A stretch of 64,000 bases of DNA from NCBI GenBank assembly GCA_932521035.1, contig OW051494.1, positions 5,008,001 through 5,072,000 on the forward strand, written 5' to 3'. Shown piece after piece: positions 48,039 through 59,179 of the stretch. Under the pieces are notes generated by a model. The model was not told the origin of the DNA. It worked only from the letters and a program-made list of their open reading frames with translations, and did not search any database. The DNA is from Oscheius dolichura. Taxonomy: Eukaryota; Nematoda; Chromadorea; Rhabditida; Rhabditidae. The stretch's first letter is position 1, and each line of letters starts with the position of its first letter. A program made the translations under genes and the position numbers.

Positions 48039-48932
48039 ATGCGACTACTGCTCATAATATGTGCCCTGTGTCTGTACTATACAACGGCAAAGATCGACCG
48101 TAAAACGAAGCACGACAAGGAGAAGCGAGCGGAGACGCCCCCGGCCCAAAAAGAAGCAGATGAAGTATCCCACTTGAAGCAGTGTAAGTGTTTAGAATTT
48201 CCTCCATCCAAAGTCAATTCAGTTATTGAAACCCTCGACAATAAGAGAAGTGAGCATAAATCAGCGATTCAATCGATTGTCGACATCGAGGACAAATCCA
48301 AACAGCGAATGTTTGTTGAAGATGTGAGTGACCCGCCGGACTGACCCCTTCCTAGGTGATGAAAAATATCAAGAAACTCCTGGTCGACAACCAGGACAGC
48401 ATCGTAAGGATCGGCCACGAGGCAGATGCCCCTTTTCCCCACGACAGCGACACCTTGAAAAATTCCCTAACCAAGGTAGATCCCGTCCCCTAGTCTTTTC
48501 CAATCCTCCCAGATCTTCGAGAACCTCTGCTTCTTTGCCGATCTGTCCCTCCGGTTCCCCTCCATCGTCGGCAAGGCGGTGAAGAAGGATCGGAGATTGA
48601 AGTCGTCCGTCATCTGGGCCTTCCAGTACGCCAACAAGAGCGGTGTGTTGTTTCCCCCTTTGACAATGGACCCTTTTAGGCCTGTTAGACTCGGAGACGG
48701 AGAGGACCCTCCACCAGATGGCCCAGCAACTGGAGATTGTCGACAGGGAGGACAGGTGCCGTTTTCCCTTCTCCCCTGGCTATTGCCCCCTTTCAGTTTC
48801 CACAATCCGTTCGACAAGGAGGAGACCAAGAAACAGATGGAGAAGGAGAATAAACGAAAGGAGACCAAGAAGAAGGACGCGAAGCAGAGGAAACCAGAAA
48901 AAGCGAAGACGGCCAAGAAGCTGGAGCTGTAG
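48039..48932 (+). CDS. CCDC134: CCDC134-like ER/secreted protein
   Basis: Six exons with introns of about 31-41 nt. The product begins with a signal peptide (MRLLLIICALCLYYTTA), continues as a helical charged region, then the family core: CFFADLSLRFPSIVGKAV, IWAFQYANKSGLL, HQMAQQLEIVDRED and FHNPFDKEE. This parallels human CCDC134 (FFGDVVLRFPRIV; MAQELGISEKDSNFQNPF). The C terminus is a lysine-rich helix ending KKLEL, a KDEL-like ER-retrieval signal where the human protein has QSEL. Human CCDC134 acts in the ER with clients such as GRP94. A longer N terminus from 47955 is open, but the internal Met gives the proper signal peptide. The first exons are AT-rich and the later ones GC-rich. Confidence 0.85.
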
Positions 48933-49124
48933 GTCAGGACCCGTCGGGGACCGTCTAGTGCCATAGTCAAAAGCTGTCATAATCACTCGTCGTTGTGAAT
49001 ACTGTTGTCATATCCCTCTTGTGATAAATAGGCCGTATGCTCTCGTGTGTTCCCTGTGCCCGTCGTACTCACTCGTCTCTACCTCTCTCTCCTCACCTTT
49101 CTCGCTAATCCCATCCTCCTTCAG

Positions 49125-51121
49125 ATGACCGAAATTAGCCTGAAGGAGATGAAGGATCTCCTGGACGACAACGAGATCGACCTCTCGGCCAGGAACCTCG
49201 AAGCTGTCCCCAAGGCACTGATGCAGGTGGGTCCTCCTCCTCTTCTTCTATCTTCTGTTCCAGCTGCCGAAGGCCACGGACATCGACCTGTCCCAGAACA
49301 AGATCGTCGCCCTGCCTCAGGAACTCTGCAAAATGAGCAGGATTGTCAAGTGAGTGGCCTCCTCCGTACTCATCGTCCTCCCGTTCAGACTGGACCTGGG
49401 CGGCAACAAGCTGGTTGTCCTCCCGGACAACTTCGGCGACCTCGTCAACCTCGCGACGCTCAACTTGTACAACAACGAGATAGAGGTGGGTGGCCGACGG
49501 CCGGAGGATGAGCAGACCTTTCAGCAACTGCCCGTTTCGTTCTCCAACCTGCGCTCCCTGAAGTGGCTTGATCTCGGACGGAACAACCTCGAGCCATCGC
49601 TTAAAAATGAGATCGGGAACTGTTCCAACGACAAGGAGTGCAAGCAGGCGGCCGTCAACGCGGTGGCCTACATGAAGAAGGTCCAGAAGGACATACAGAA
49701 CGCGAAAGCCATGCAGGACAAGGTGCACAAGAAGATCCAGGAGACCAACCAGGCCCAGAAGGCGCAGGCCAAGCAGAACAACAACGGCAAGAAGAACAAA
49801 AAGGAACAAAATAAGGAGGCGACCGGTGGGTGAGGGGGAGGATTGGGGCAACACCCAGGGGCATACAGGCACAATATTTATGGTCAGGGAAACATCTGCC
49901 GGGGTGCCGGTAATTACCGAGCACGACGCTTGCCCTCTATCGATCGCCCTGCTCCTTCCCATGTCCACTCCTACAAATTGCCCATTCAAATAGTTTTGGC
50001 GGGAAATGTGCAGCGTCCTTTTTCTTTTGTTTCATAATTGTCGTGGGAACAATTGTTTTGACGAGGGTCCGGTTATCATTTGTTCCCGTTTACTTACGAA
50101 TTTCACCGCCTGACCCCTCCAAAAAAACAACAAGAGCCAATCGATTTCTCGACTTTTTCAGAGGAAATGACAAAACATCACGGCCACAAGAAGGAGAAGC
50201 ACCCGGCCACGGAGAAGAGCGAGCCACAGCCGCCGTCGGCCAAGTCCAGCTGGAGTCTCTTCGGCCTGCTCTTCTCACGTGGGTGTCCTCCTCCCTGTCC
50301 TTATCTCCCACGTTCCAGTTGTTCGTTTTTTCGTCCGCTGGTCGCTGATCATCGCCGTCTGCTTCGCCCTCTGTGCCACCGTCGCCCTCTCTTTCGACTG
50401 CTATTCCAATGGAGGAACTCATATCCCAAATTCAAAGGTGCGTCTCTTCCCGCCACTTTTTCTATTTAATTCTTTAGTCTTTCTGTACGGACCTCACCAA
50501 ATTGGCCAAATTCAAGGGACCCTCGGATAAATTTGTGCAAAATGCAAAGAATGCCTATAGCTCGGTCTTCAATGGGTTGGTGATTGGCCGTTTTCCTCGG
50601 ATCAGACGAGTTTCAGCTACCGAAGACAGATCAACACGTTCACGGGAAAGGCACAGAAGACGGTGAACGAGTACTACAAGACATCGGGCTTGTTAAAGGA
50701 AGCCGAGAAGTTCATCTACAAATGTCACAGTGTCCTCGCCCACTATGCCTTCCTCACCTTCACCATCATCTCCGATGTGGTACGTGTCGCCCTTCCCTCG
50801 TCGTCTATCCTCCTCTTTCAGTATCACGACCTCCTGAAATGGTACGAGAGCCAGGGCAAGAAGAGTATCGGCTTCATCGTCGAGCCCCTCCAGGTCGGGG
50901 CCCAGATGCTCTTCGAAATAGCCAAAGACGTCTTCTGGATGGCTGTCGGTATGCCCCTCCTCCCTTCCAGCCACTCTATTGTCCGTTCAGAGCTGCTACA
51001 AAAGACGATCGCCCGGTCGACGGTCTTCCTCGAGAGGGTCTTCGCCGTCTGGTCCAAGAAGGGCCTGGGGGCGGCCATCGACGAGGCCTTCCAACAGCCT
51101 CCAGCAGCTCGGGCCCAATAA
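49125..51121 (+). CDS. LRRC59: LRRC59-like ER membrane leucine-rich-repeat protein with a long lumenal domain
   Basis: The start directly follows CTCCTTCAG. The cytosolic part has four leucine-rich repeats (LPKATDIDLSQNKIVALP, LDLGGNKLVVLP, NLATLNLYNNEI, LKWLDLGRNNLEP). Next come CSNDKECKQAAVNAVAYMKKV, a Lys/Gln-rich helix and a membrane helix (RWSLIIAVCFALCATVALS). This is the LRRC59 plan, an ER ribosome-associated protein also implicated in nuclear import. After the membrane helix about 190 more residues follow in five exons before the stop, whereas the vertebrate lumenal tail is only about 40. That part is helical (TFTGKAQKTVNEYYKTSG, FIVEPLQVGAQMLFEIAK) and unknown to me. The 336-bp intron at 49826-50161 is the only long one. 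Confidence 0.85.
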
Positions 51122-51412
51122 CTCGCTCGCCTTCTCCTCACTGGTTGCTGCCATCTTGTCAACTCCCGTTTACGGTTCCTTGGCTCCCTTTTCGTCTTTT
51201 ATCACTTATTGTGTCCGGTTTTTGGTTAATAAAGGTGTAGTGACATCTCGAATCTCTCCTAATTGGGGTAGCTGTTCAAAGGGAGGCCGCCGTCGATGGC
51301 ACCCTCCGCTGTCGTCGACAACTCTGTCCAACTGCCCAGCTGACCCCCGATCTTTTCTCCGCTATCAGTCCGGGGAACCCCTCCGCTACTTGTTTTGTTC
51401 CATTCTCCGGCC

Positions 51413-54400
51413 ATGGCACACCTCCGACTCTTCTCTCCCGCAGAGAACAGCCATTCCCAGTGGAAGACGGCCGCCGTCCAGAAGGCACTCGCCTCAAAAC
51501 TTGGAGTACCCGTCCAGATTCGAACCGAGCACTGTTTCCATGTGGTCCTGGAGGTATTTTTTCTTCCTTCTGTACTGGAAGAGGGGAGGCTCTTCTTTTG
51601 TGTCTTCTGGTCAGATGTCGTTATTTCAGCCGAATGTCTCCGCCGAGGCTTTCGAGAAGGAACACTTGCATAAGCTATCCTGGCTTTTGGCTTCCTCGCC
51701 CTTTTCGCCTGTCCTTTCAAAAAAGTCTTCTCTCCGTGGAAATGTCAAAGAAATTGGACCAAGGTACCTGGCCTTATCTCCCTGGGAACAGTTGTTCTTT
51801 TAGACTAACATTCAAGACAGCCTACTGTACAAATGCCTTGTCGGCCATGAGAGCTGCGGGCATCGACGGAGTCGCGAGGATGGAAAAGACGACGAGATAT
51901 CAACTGGATGGGGAGGTCGACGACGGAATGTTCCTGGAATTGGCCGGGGACAGAATGACCGGTTAGGAGGAGATCTCCGGTGGACAACGGGGTTTCAGAG
52001 TTTGTGTACCCGAAGCACGTGGACTTCACCCCCTGTACGGGGAAGGCGGCCTTCTTTGAGATCGACATCCTCGGGAACCCAGAGAATCTCGATAAGGTAG
52101 GCTAGACGAGGACTGTTCCCAAAGAACCGGCACAGGCAAACACTGAACTGGGACTGGCATTCGACTCCAGCGACCTGGAATATTACAAGGACTTGTTTGT
52201 CAACAAACTGAAGAGGAATCCGACCGACGTGGAACTGTTCGACCTGGCACAGTCCGACTCCGAACATTCTCGGCATTGGTTTTTCCGGGGAAGGCTCGTC
52301 ATTGACGGGAAGCCGCGCGAGGTAGGTGATCTGCCGGTTACCATATTCCCCCTAGAATACCTTGATGCAGGCGGTCAGGGACACCCAGAACTACTCGAAC
52401 CCCAACAACCTCATCGCCTTCTCCGACAACTCGAGGTCTGCTCGAAACATATGTTAACCATTCGAATTCAGTGCCATAGAGGGATTCTCGAGTGTCCGCC
52501 AACTGTTACCAGAAGATCCCACGAGAGCGTCGAACCTGTCCGTATCCGAGCGACCAAAACATATAATCTACTCGGCCGAGACTCACAATTTCCCTACGGC
52601 TGTCTGTCCTTTCCAGGTTCGTTCTGTTAAAAAAACAACGATCCGAGTTCTTTGAAGGGTGCGACCACGGGTACGGGAGGGAGGATTCGTGACATCCACG
52701 CTACCGGAAAGGGAGCACACGAGATCGCCGGGGTGGCCGGCTACTCGTTCGGAAATCTCCACCTGGACAACTACAGAATGCCATGGGAGGGCGAGGAGAC
52801 CTATCCGCCTGGATTCAGTCACCCCAGTCAGGTGGGAGAGGGCGGGATCTGTCTGACAATGGACATTCAGATAGCAATCGAAGCTTCGAACGGGGCTTCC
52901 GACTATGGCAACAAATTCGGGGAGCCTGTTTTGTGTGGATTCGCTAGATCCTTCGGGCAGCGGCTCCCCAACGGGGAGAGGTGCGAATATGTCAAGCCTA
53001 TCATGTTCTCTGGAGGACTGGGAGCCATTGGTCGGTTTTTAATAGCTTTGAAAGTTTTATATTTTAGATGAGGGACAAACAACAAAAGAGCCATGTGGTG
53101 AAGGAATGCTACTGGCTAAAGTAGGAGGGCCCGTCTACCGTATCGGCGTGGGAGGAGGCGCGGCCTCTTCGCTCTCTGTTCAAGGTAAATATCACCACAA
53201 ATTGAACTAAACCCCAAGGAAAGGTTCTCGTGAAAGCCATCTCGACTTCGGAGCTGTCCAGAGAGGAGACGCGGAAATGGAACAGAAACTGCATCGGGTG
53301 GTGAGAGCCTGTGTCGAGATGGGCGAGGAGAACCCCATTCTGTCAATCCATGACCAAGGGGCAGGTGGAAACGGTAGGAGCATATGAAATTGGAAGAGGT
53401 GCCTTTTATAGGAAACGTGTTGAAAGAACTGCTGGAGGGCGGAGGAGCCGTTATAGACGCCGACGCCTTTGAACTGGGAGACGAGACGATCTCTTCTAGA
53501 GAACTGTGGACAGCGGAATACCAGGTATCGATATTCAGTGGCCATTCAATGAAAGACAGGAAAATGACGCTTGTCTGGTGGATCCGAACCGAGTAGACAA
53601 GATGATGGCCGTGGCGAAGAGGGAAAAGTGCCGGGTGTCCGTCGTGGGCACTGTGACCCGAGAGCAGAGAGTGGTACTCAAAGACTACGGTAACCAGAGA
53701 AGCGGCAGACAACCTGTCGATTTCGACACTAAACTCTTGGGAGAGCGGGAGAAGAAGGTGAGTAGAAGACGATGAGAGCCTCTAGTTATTAGACATTCCA
53801 TCTGGTGAGCCAGCCCTCCCTTCTGAAACCTCTCACCCTTCCAACAAGTCTGACCACGAGAGCTGCCCTGGAAATGGTGCTTCGGCTGCCGTCCGTTGCC
53901 AGCAAGAGGTCCCTAAAACCTACTCCCCTCCTTAAAATGCATTCAGATGGTTGACTTGTAAGCTGGATAGATCGGTCACAGGCCTTGTGGCCCAGCAGCA
54001 ATGCGTGGGAAGCCTGCACACGCCGGCCAGCGACGTGGCCGTGGTTGCTCTATCCCACTTCGATAGGGTCAGTCCTAATTTTAACATCTGGTTAGCGCGG
54101 GCAGGCGAGGGGGTTTCTTCCCCAACGAGGTTATCTCCTCTTTTCTCACTTGTTGTTTGTGTTCGTAGTTGGCTGACCCTTTGGCTAAAGGCGTGGCTTC
54201 CGTCTTGCAATCAGCCGGAGGCGGGTCTCCTCTGAATGTATCCCTGATTGATGGCCAGCCCTTTCCTCCTCCCTGCTCTTGTTACCGTAATACAACCGAC
54301 AGTCCCTTCCGTGGCCGGAGGAGAGCTATGTTCCTACTGTCTCTGCGATGCTCCCTCTCGGACTCTTCTCTGCACCAGCTCGTCTCTCCTCATTCGAACC

Positions 54401-57400
54401 ATCTCTCTCCTTCCCAGCACCGAGAAGGTAACGTCCTTTATAGTCTCCTACGTACTTTCCAGGTCATCCTCGAAGGGATGAATCTTCCCCAGCTGCCGCA
54501 TATCCTCTTCAATTCGAACCTCCGTTCCTTGCGAGTGTCCAAGTGCGGCTTACGGGCTCTATCCGGGACCTCCTTCCTGTCAATTCCCCAAGTTGAGCAT
54601 ATCGACCTCTCGGATAATCACCTCGAGACACTGCCCCCGACCCTTTTCCGAGGGTTAAAGGTTGGCCGACCACAGCCATCGTACAAACGAAAATCAGAAC
54701 CTCAAAACCATCAACCTCGCTCGGAACAGGATCGCCGACTTGAGTCTGCTCACGTGGATATTGGCAGACAATGTCTTCCTTGAGAGACTGGACCTCTCCG
54801 GGAATCCTTTCTCCATAGCCACAAAGGCTACCTTCCTCCCACCTACCAAGCAGCTGCTTCTCTCCGATTGCCAGCTGGAGAAGGTCAATTCCTCAGCCAT
54901 CCTCCTCCTTCCCTCCACCGCCTGCCCCCTGAAAGAAGACTGTCGCACCCTTTTTATTGATGCCCAGGTATAAGGATATTCCACTAAAGACTATCTCTCT
55001 CCAGGAAATATCCCAGTTAGAGGCCCTTGTTCTCGCGGGAAACAAACATTTGGAAGTGGAAGCGTCTGCCCTGGACCTGATTGAGAATGTGACCTACCTC
55101 GATCTGTCCGAGGTCCAGCTGCCCTCCTCGTTTCCTACATGGCTCGAGGAGAGAAGCCGCGTCCACTTTCTGAACATTTCCCACTCTGATGTTCTCCTAG
55201 AGGTGACCTCGCCAATGGCTCTCTATTATCCTTCAGGACTTCTTATGGAGTTTCTGTGGAGAATATTTAGAGACACTGGACATCAGTGGGATCAAGGTGC
55301 ACCGCGTCAACCTGGGCAGAGACTGTCCCCTGAAAATATTACACGCCCAGAAGAATCTCATCGAAACAACCAGGATAGAGGTGCACCTTCCCGTAACCAC
55401 AGGGATTCCCCAATTTAGGCACTTGGCCTGGAGGCACTCAATCTCCGGGACAACATGCTGGTCGACTGGCCAGAGCTTCCCCCGGGCACGTCTCTCGACC
55501 GTCTCAAGTCCTTCTCCCTCTCCAAAAACCTCCTCACCTCCCTCCCCTCCAACGCCTTGTCTCGCTTCCCATCCCTTCAACACCTCGATCTCTCCCACAA
55601 TCAACTGGCCAAAGTGGAAAGTCTGGCGTTCCCCACACTCGGTCTGCAGCTTGTCTCACTCGACATCTCCTCCAACCAGCTCAGTCTCCTCCCCCACCCC
55701 GTCCTCCCATCTCTGCTATATCTCGACGCCTCCAGCAATGCTCTCGTGACTGTCGACCCAGTCCTCTTCGCCGGTCAGTTGATTTCATTCCAATTGAAGA
55801 AAAGACGATGACAAGGAGCCATCTTTAGGACTGCCTCTCCTACAGCACCTGAAGTTGGCCAACAATCCGTTGCTCTTCAGCCGATGTGAAGAATCCTGTT
55901 GGTCCGATCACCTCGAAGAACTTACAGGTAGTTTTACAATATCCAAGTAATTCTGTATGAATAGGACTACTGGACCTGGATTTGTCTAATTGCGGCTTGG
56001 AAAGGAACCTTCCCCTCCGCAGGATCACCTCCCTCAAGTCGCTACTTCTTCGCGGGAATCAGCTGCTAGACGTGGACGGAAGGCAGCTCCCAGAGCACCT
56101 GTCCATCCTCGACCTCGGAGAGAACAGAATCCACTTCACGTCGAACTTCTCTCGTCTCGAATCGCTTCGAGACCTCCGAGTCGACAACAACCCCATGCGC
56201 TGCCACTGCAGTCTCCACGACATGGTCTGCCCGTCTTCTTCCCCTGACAATCTCCTTCCAGGTGCCCCATCTGCTGAACCAGTCCCAAGTGGCCGACACC
56301 AGTCTATACTACTGCTACTCCGGCTCCTGGCAGTATCCCCTCCTGCCCTACCTCCAGTCTGTCCGTCCCTGTTCCTATGATACCCGCTCCTTCCTGCCCG
56401 TCCTCGTCTCCACTGTTCTCTTCTCCTTCCTCGTTGTGTCCTCCTTTGCCCTGGCCTTCCTCCTCTACCGTCGTCTGCCCTTCTGCAAGTCGACGTATAG
56501 CCGGCTGTCCACCGAGTTGCCAGTTCGGCTCTAGTCTCTTTCCACGGGTTGTTCAATAAAGCTATCTGTGCCATCTCCAAGTAGTATATTTACTCGCCTC
56601 GTCGCCCTATCTCCTCCTCCATCGGCCGGCCCAAAAAGGGATTTAATCCATTGATCTGGAAGAGGGATATTTCCCCGGGGCACCGTGGCCAGTCCAATTC
56701 CAGTCGGAATGAGATTTAGTGTAGTGGCTGTGTTTTCGCGCTGAGGCCATTAGTCCGGCTGAAGGAGTGTTTCCCCCGTGTCGACAGCTCCGATTCCCCG
56801 GGGAGTCTAATCTCGCGCGATGAAAGACGAACATTATGCCCGATTCAACACAGCCGGCAGACACGACTCAATGCAAGGGAACTCTTTTTCAGGTCGGGGC
56901 GGCGGTGGCCGTCGGGGAGCAGCCTATAAAGGGTCTCATCTCCCCATCTGCCGGAGCCAGGATGACTGTGGCCGAGACTCTGACTAACCTCGTCTTTGCT
57001 CCTATCAGCCACCTTAAAGATGTGAAGATGTCTGGCAACTGGATGTGGGCGGCCAAGTGTGAAGGGGAGGGAGCACGGCTCGTCGAGGCCTGTGACGCTC
57101 TCTGTCGAGCATTGAAAGAGACCGGGACGGCCATCGATGGAGGGAAAGACTCACTGAGCATGGCAGCCAAGGCCGGAGGAGAACTCGTCAAAGTATGACC
57201 CGTTTCCGGAACACCTAAACATATTCAGGCCCCCGGTACACTGGTGCTTTCTGCCTATGTCCCCTGTACAGACGTGACCAAAGTGATCACTCCAGACCTC
57301 AAAGGACCGAAGGGTTTGTCGACTCGGTAGTCTCCAACGTCGTTTTCAGAAGGGGCAGGTCATTCCTCGATCATCTACATCCGTCTGGGCAGTCAGATGA

Positions 57401-59179
57401 CGAATCACCGACTGGGAGGGTCTGCCCTGGCTCAAGTCTTGAAACAGGTGCGAAAGGTAAACAGCCAGGACGGCCGGTGTTTAGATTGGAGACGATCCCG
57501 CCGATGTGGAAGACTTTTCTCTGTTAGTCCGCGGCTTTGAGACGATTCAAAAACTGATCTGGGAGGAGAAGATCCTCTCCGGCCACGATGTATCAGACGG
57601 CGGCTGGATGACGGCTCTCCTCGAAATGACCTTCGCTGGAAATATCCAGCTCGAGGCACAGCTGGACATCGACGGTAATAGATGAGGTCAACCCGCTAAA
57701 TTATATCTTCAGCCCCAATTATACCGTATCTGTTTGCGGAAGAGGCGGGTGTCTTCTTGGAGGTCGAAGAGAAATACGAGGAGGCCATTGAAAGGGCCTT
57801 CAAAGAGAAGGGGATCTACAGTAGAGTTGTCGGGAAAGTAGTCCCCGTCTACGGACCGGATGCTCTGGTAAGAGAAGAGTGGCCAACTTATACCAGAATA
57901 GATAACACTTGTGGTGAATGGCGAGGAAATCATCAAGGAGAAGTTGACAGTCCTGAGAGAAGTCTGGGAAGAGACTGGAGACGTATTGGGACTGGAACAA
58001 ACGACGACTGAGGCACTGGCACAGGCTAAAAAGGCGAGAGAGGAAGGAATATTATTAGAATAAATGATTCAGGCAAGGGAGACGACTCGTAGGATTGAGT
58101 ACAAAACAACATTCGACTGGGGAATCGACAAGGATGTCCTACACATCACACAAAACGGTAAGCCGGCCATCTTCACGATATATGACATGCCAGCTCCGCG
58201 AGTGGCCATCATCCGAGAAGAAGGCTCCAACGGCGATCGAGAAATGGCGGCCGCCTTCACCTTGGCCGGTTTCCAGGTTCCCTACTCTAATTGTGACATA
58301 ATACTCCAATTAGACGGTCGATGTGACGATGACGGACATGTTGGAAGGACACAAGCTAGACGGATACTCCGGTGTCGCATTCGTCGGAGGATTCTCATAT
58401 GCCGATGTCCTTGGCTCTGCAAAAGGCACGTCAGAATTTCTCTCTGAACAAACCTCTTCCAGGCTGGGCAGCCGCTATCACATTCAACAAAGAGGTCGCC
58501 GAGGAGTTCGAGAGGTTCCGCCGCCGGAGAGACACCTTCTCCTTCGGAGTGTGCAACGGCTGCCAGCTGATGGCTCTCCTCGGCTGGGTCGGAGATTACG
58601 GTAGAAGGCAACGGATACAGAGACAACCAGTAGGGTTATAGAGAATGAGCCCGGAGTATTTCTGGCCGAGAACGAGTGTGGTCGGTTCGAGTCGTCATTC
58701 GGCCCGGTTCGTATCGAGTCATCCAAGTCTCTGATGCTCAAGGGAATGGAAGGCTCTGTCCTGGGATTATGGTCTTCCCACGGAGAAGGTTTTATTCGAG
58801 CAACACATATCAATATCTTGTCCAGGGCGATTCACTTACCGTAACGAGGGAGTGAAGAAGAGATTGAACTCGTCGGGCTGTGTGGCCGTCCGTTACGTGG
58901 ACAGTGAAGGGCACCCCACAGTACAGTATCCTTGGAACCCCAACGGATCAGTCGGTCCCCCTCCCATTCCCACTAATTTCAATTCAGGAGGACGCCGTAG
59001 CCGCCATATGTAGCGAGGACGGGCGCTGCCTGGCCATTATGCCCCACACTGACAGATCGTTCCTCAAGTGGCAATGGGCCGACTATCCTCGGCAGTGGAG
59101 GAGACCCGACGAGAAGACGCCCGTCTCGCCCTGGATGAAAATGTTCCGAAATGCCTATGACTGGGTCGTGTCGCAGTGA
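51413..59179 (+). CDS. PFAS: Phosphoribosylformylglycinamidine synthase
   Basis: A full eukaryotic-type PurL fusion. It has an N-terminal domain (MAHLRLFSP; AMRAAGIDGVARMEKTTRYQL), FGAM synthase halves (DLAQSDSEHSRHWFF, FSDNSSAIEG, AETHNFPTAVCPF, TGTGGRIRD, IEASNGASDYGNKFGEPV, KVGGPVYRIGVGGGAASS, IHDQGAGGNG, LVAQQQCVGSL, MSGNWMWAAK, AIDGGKDSLSMAAK, SGHDVSDGGW) and a C-terminal class I glutaminase (AIIREEGSNGDREMAAAF, GVAFVGGFSYADVLGSAKG, FGVCNGCQLMALLGW). It converts FGAR to FGAM, the fourth step of purine synthesis, in the cytosol. The catalytic Cys is present; the HPE of the triad reads HTD (near 59046), so Glu is replaced by Asp. A 2825-bp intron at 54068-56892 splices SHFDR to VGAAVAVGEQP and contains an LRR receptor gene. 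Confidence 0.95.
54251..56534 (+). CDS. Leucine-rich-repeat single-pass receptor, nested in a PFAS intron
   Basis: It starts with a signal peptide (MASPFLLPALVTVIQPTVPS) and a cysteine cap (CSYCLCDAPSRTLLC). Many leucine-rich repeats follow, for example VEHIDLSDNHLETLPP, LERLDLSGNPF, LDISGIKVHRVNLG, LQHLDLSHNQLAKVESLAF, LVSLDISSNQLSLLP and LLDLDLSNCGL. A C-terminal cap (DNNPMRCHCSLHDM) comes next, then a membrane helix (VLVSTVLFSFLVVSSFALAFLLY) and a short basic tail of about 22 residues. The ectodomain resembles Toll, chaoptin and NRROS/LRRC32 proteins, but no TIR domain follows. Same strand as PFAS, with its own AATAAA at about 56560. The function is likely cell-surface recognition or adhesion; the ligand is unknown. 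Exon joints use introns of about 35-40 nt. Confidence 0.85.
56535..56892 (+). other. Remainder of the PFAS host intron after the nested gene
   Basis: About 360 bp between the LRR gene stop and the PFAS acceptor (CTTTTTCAG/GTCGGGGC). It includes the AATAAA of the nested gene and no other recognisable feature. Confidence 0.5.

Noticed and set aside
54251-56534. Toll-like receptor
   Set aside because: The ectodomain fits, but only about 22 basic residues follow the membrane helix before the stop, so there is no TIR domain.
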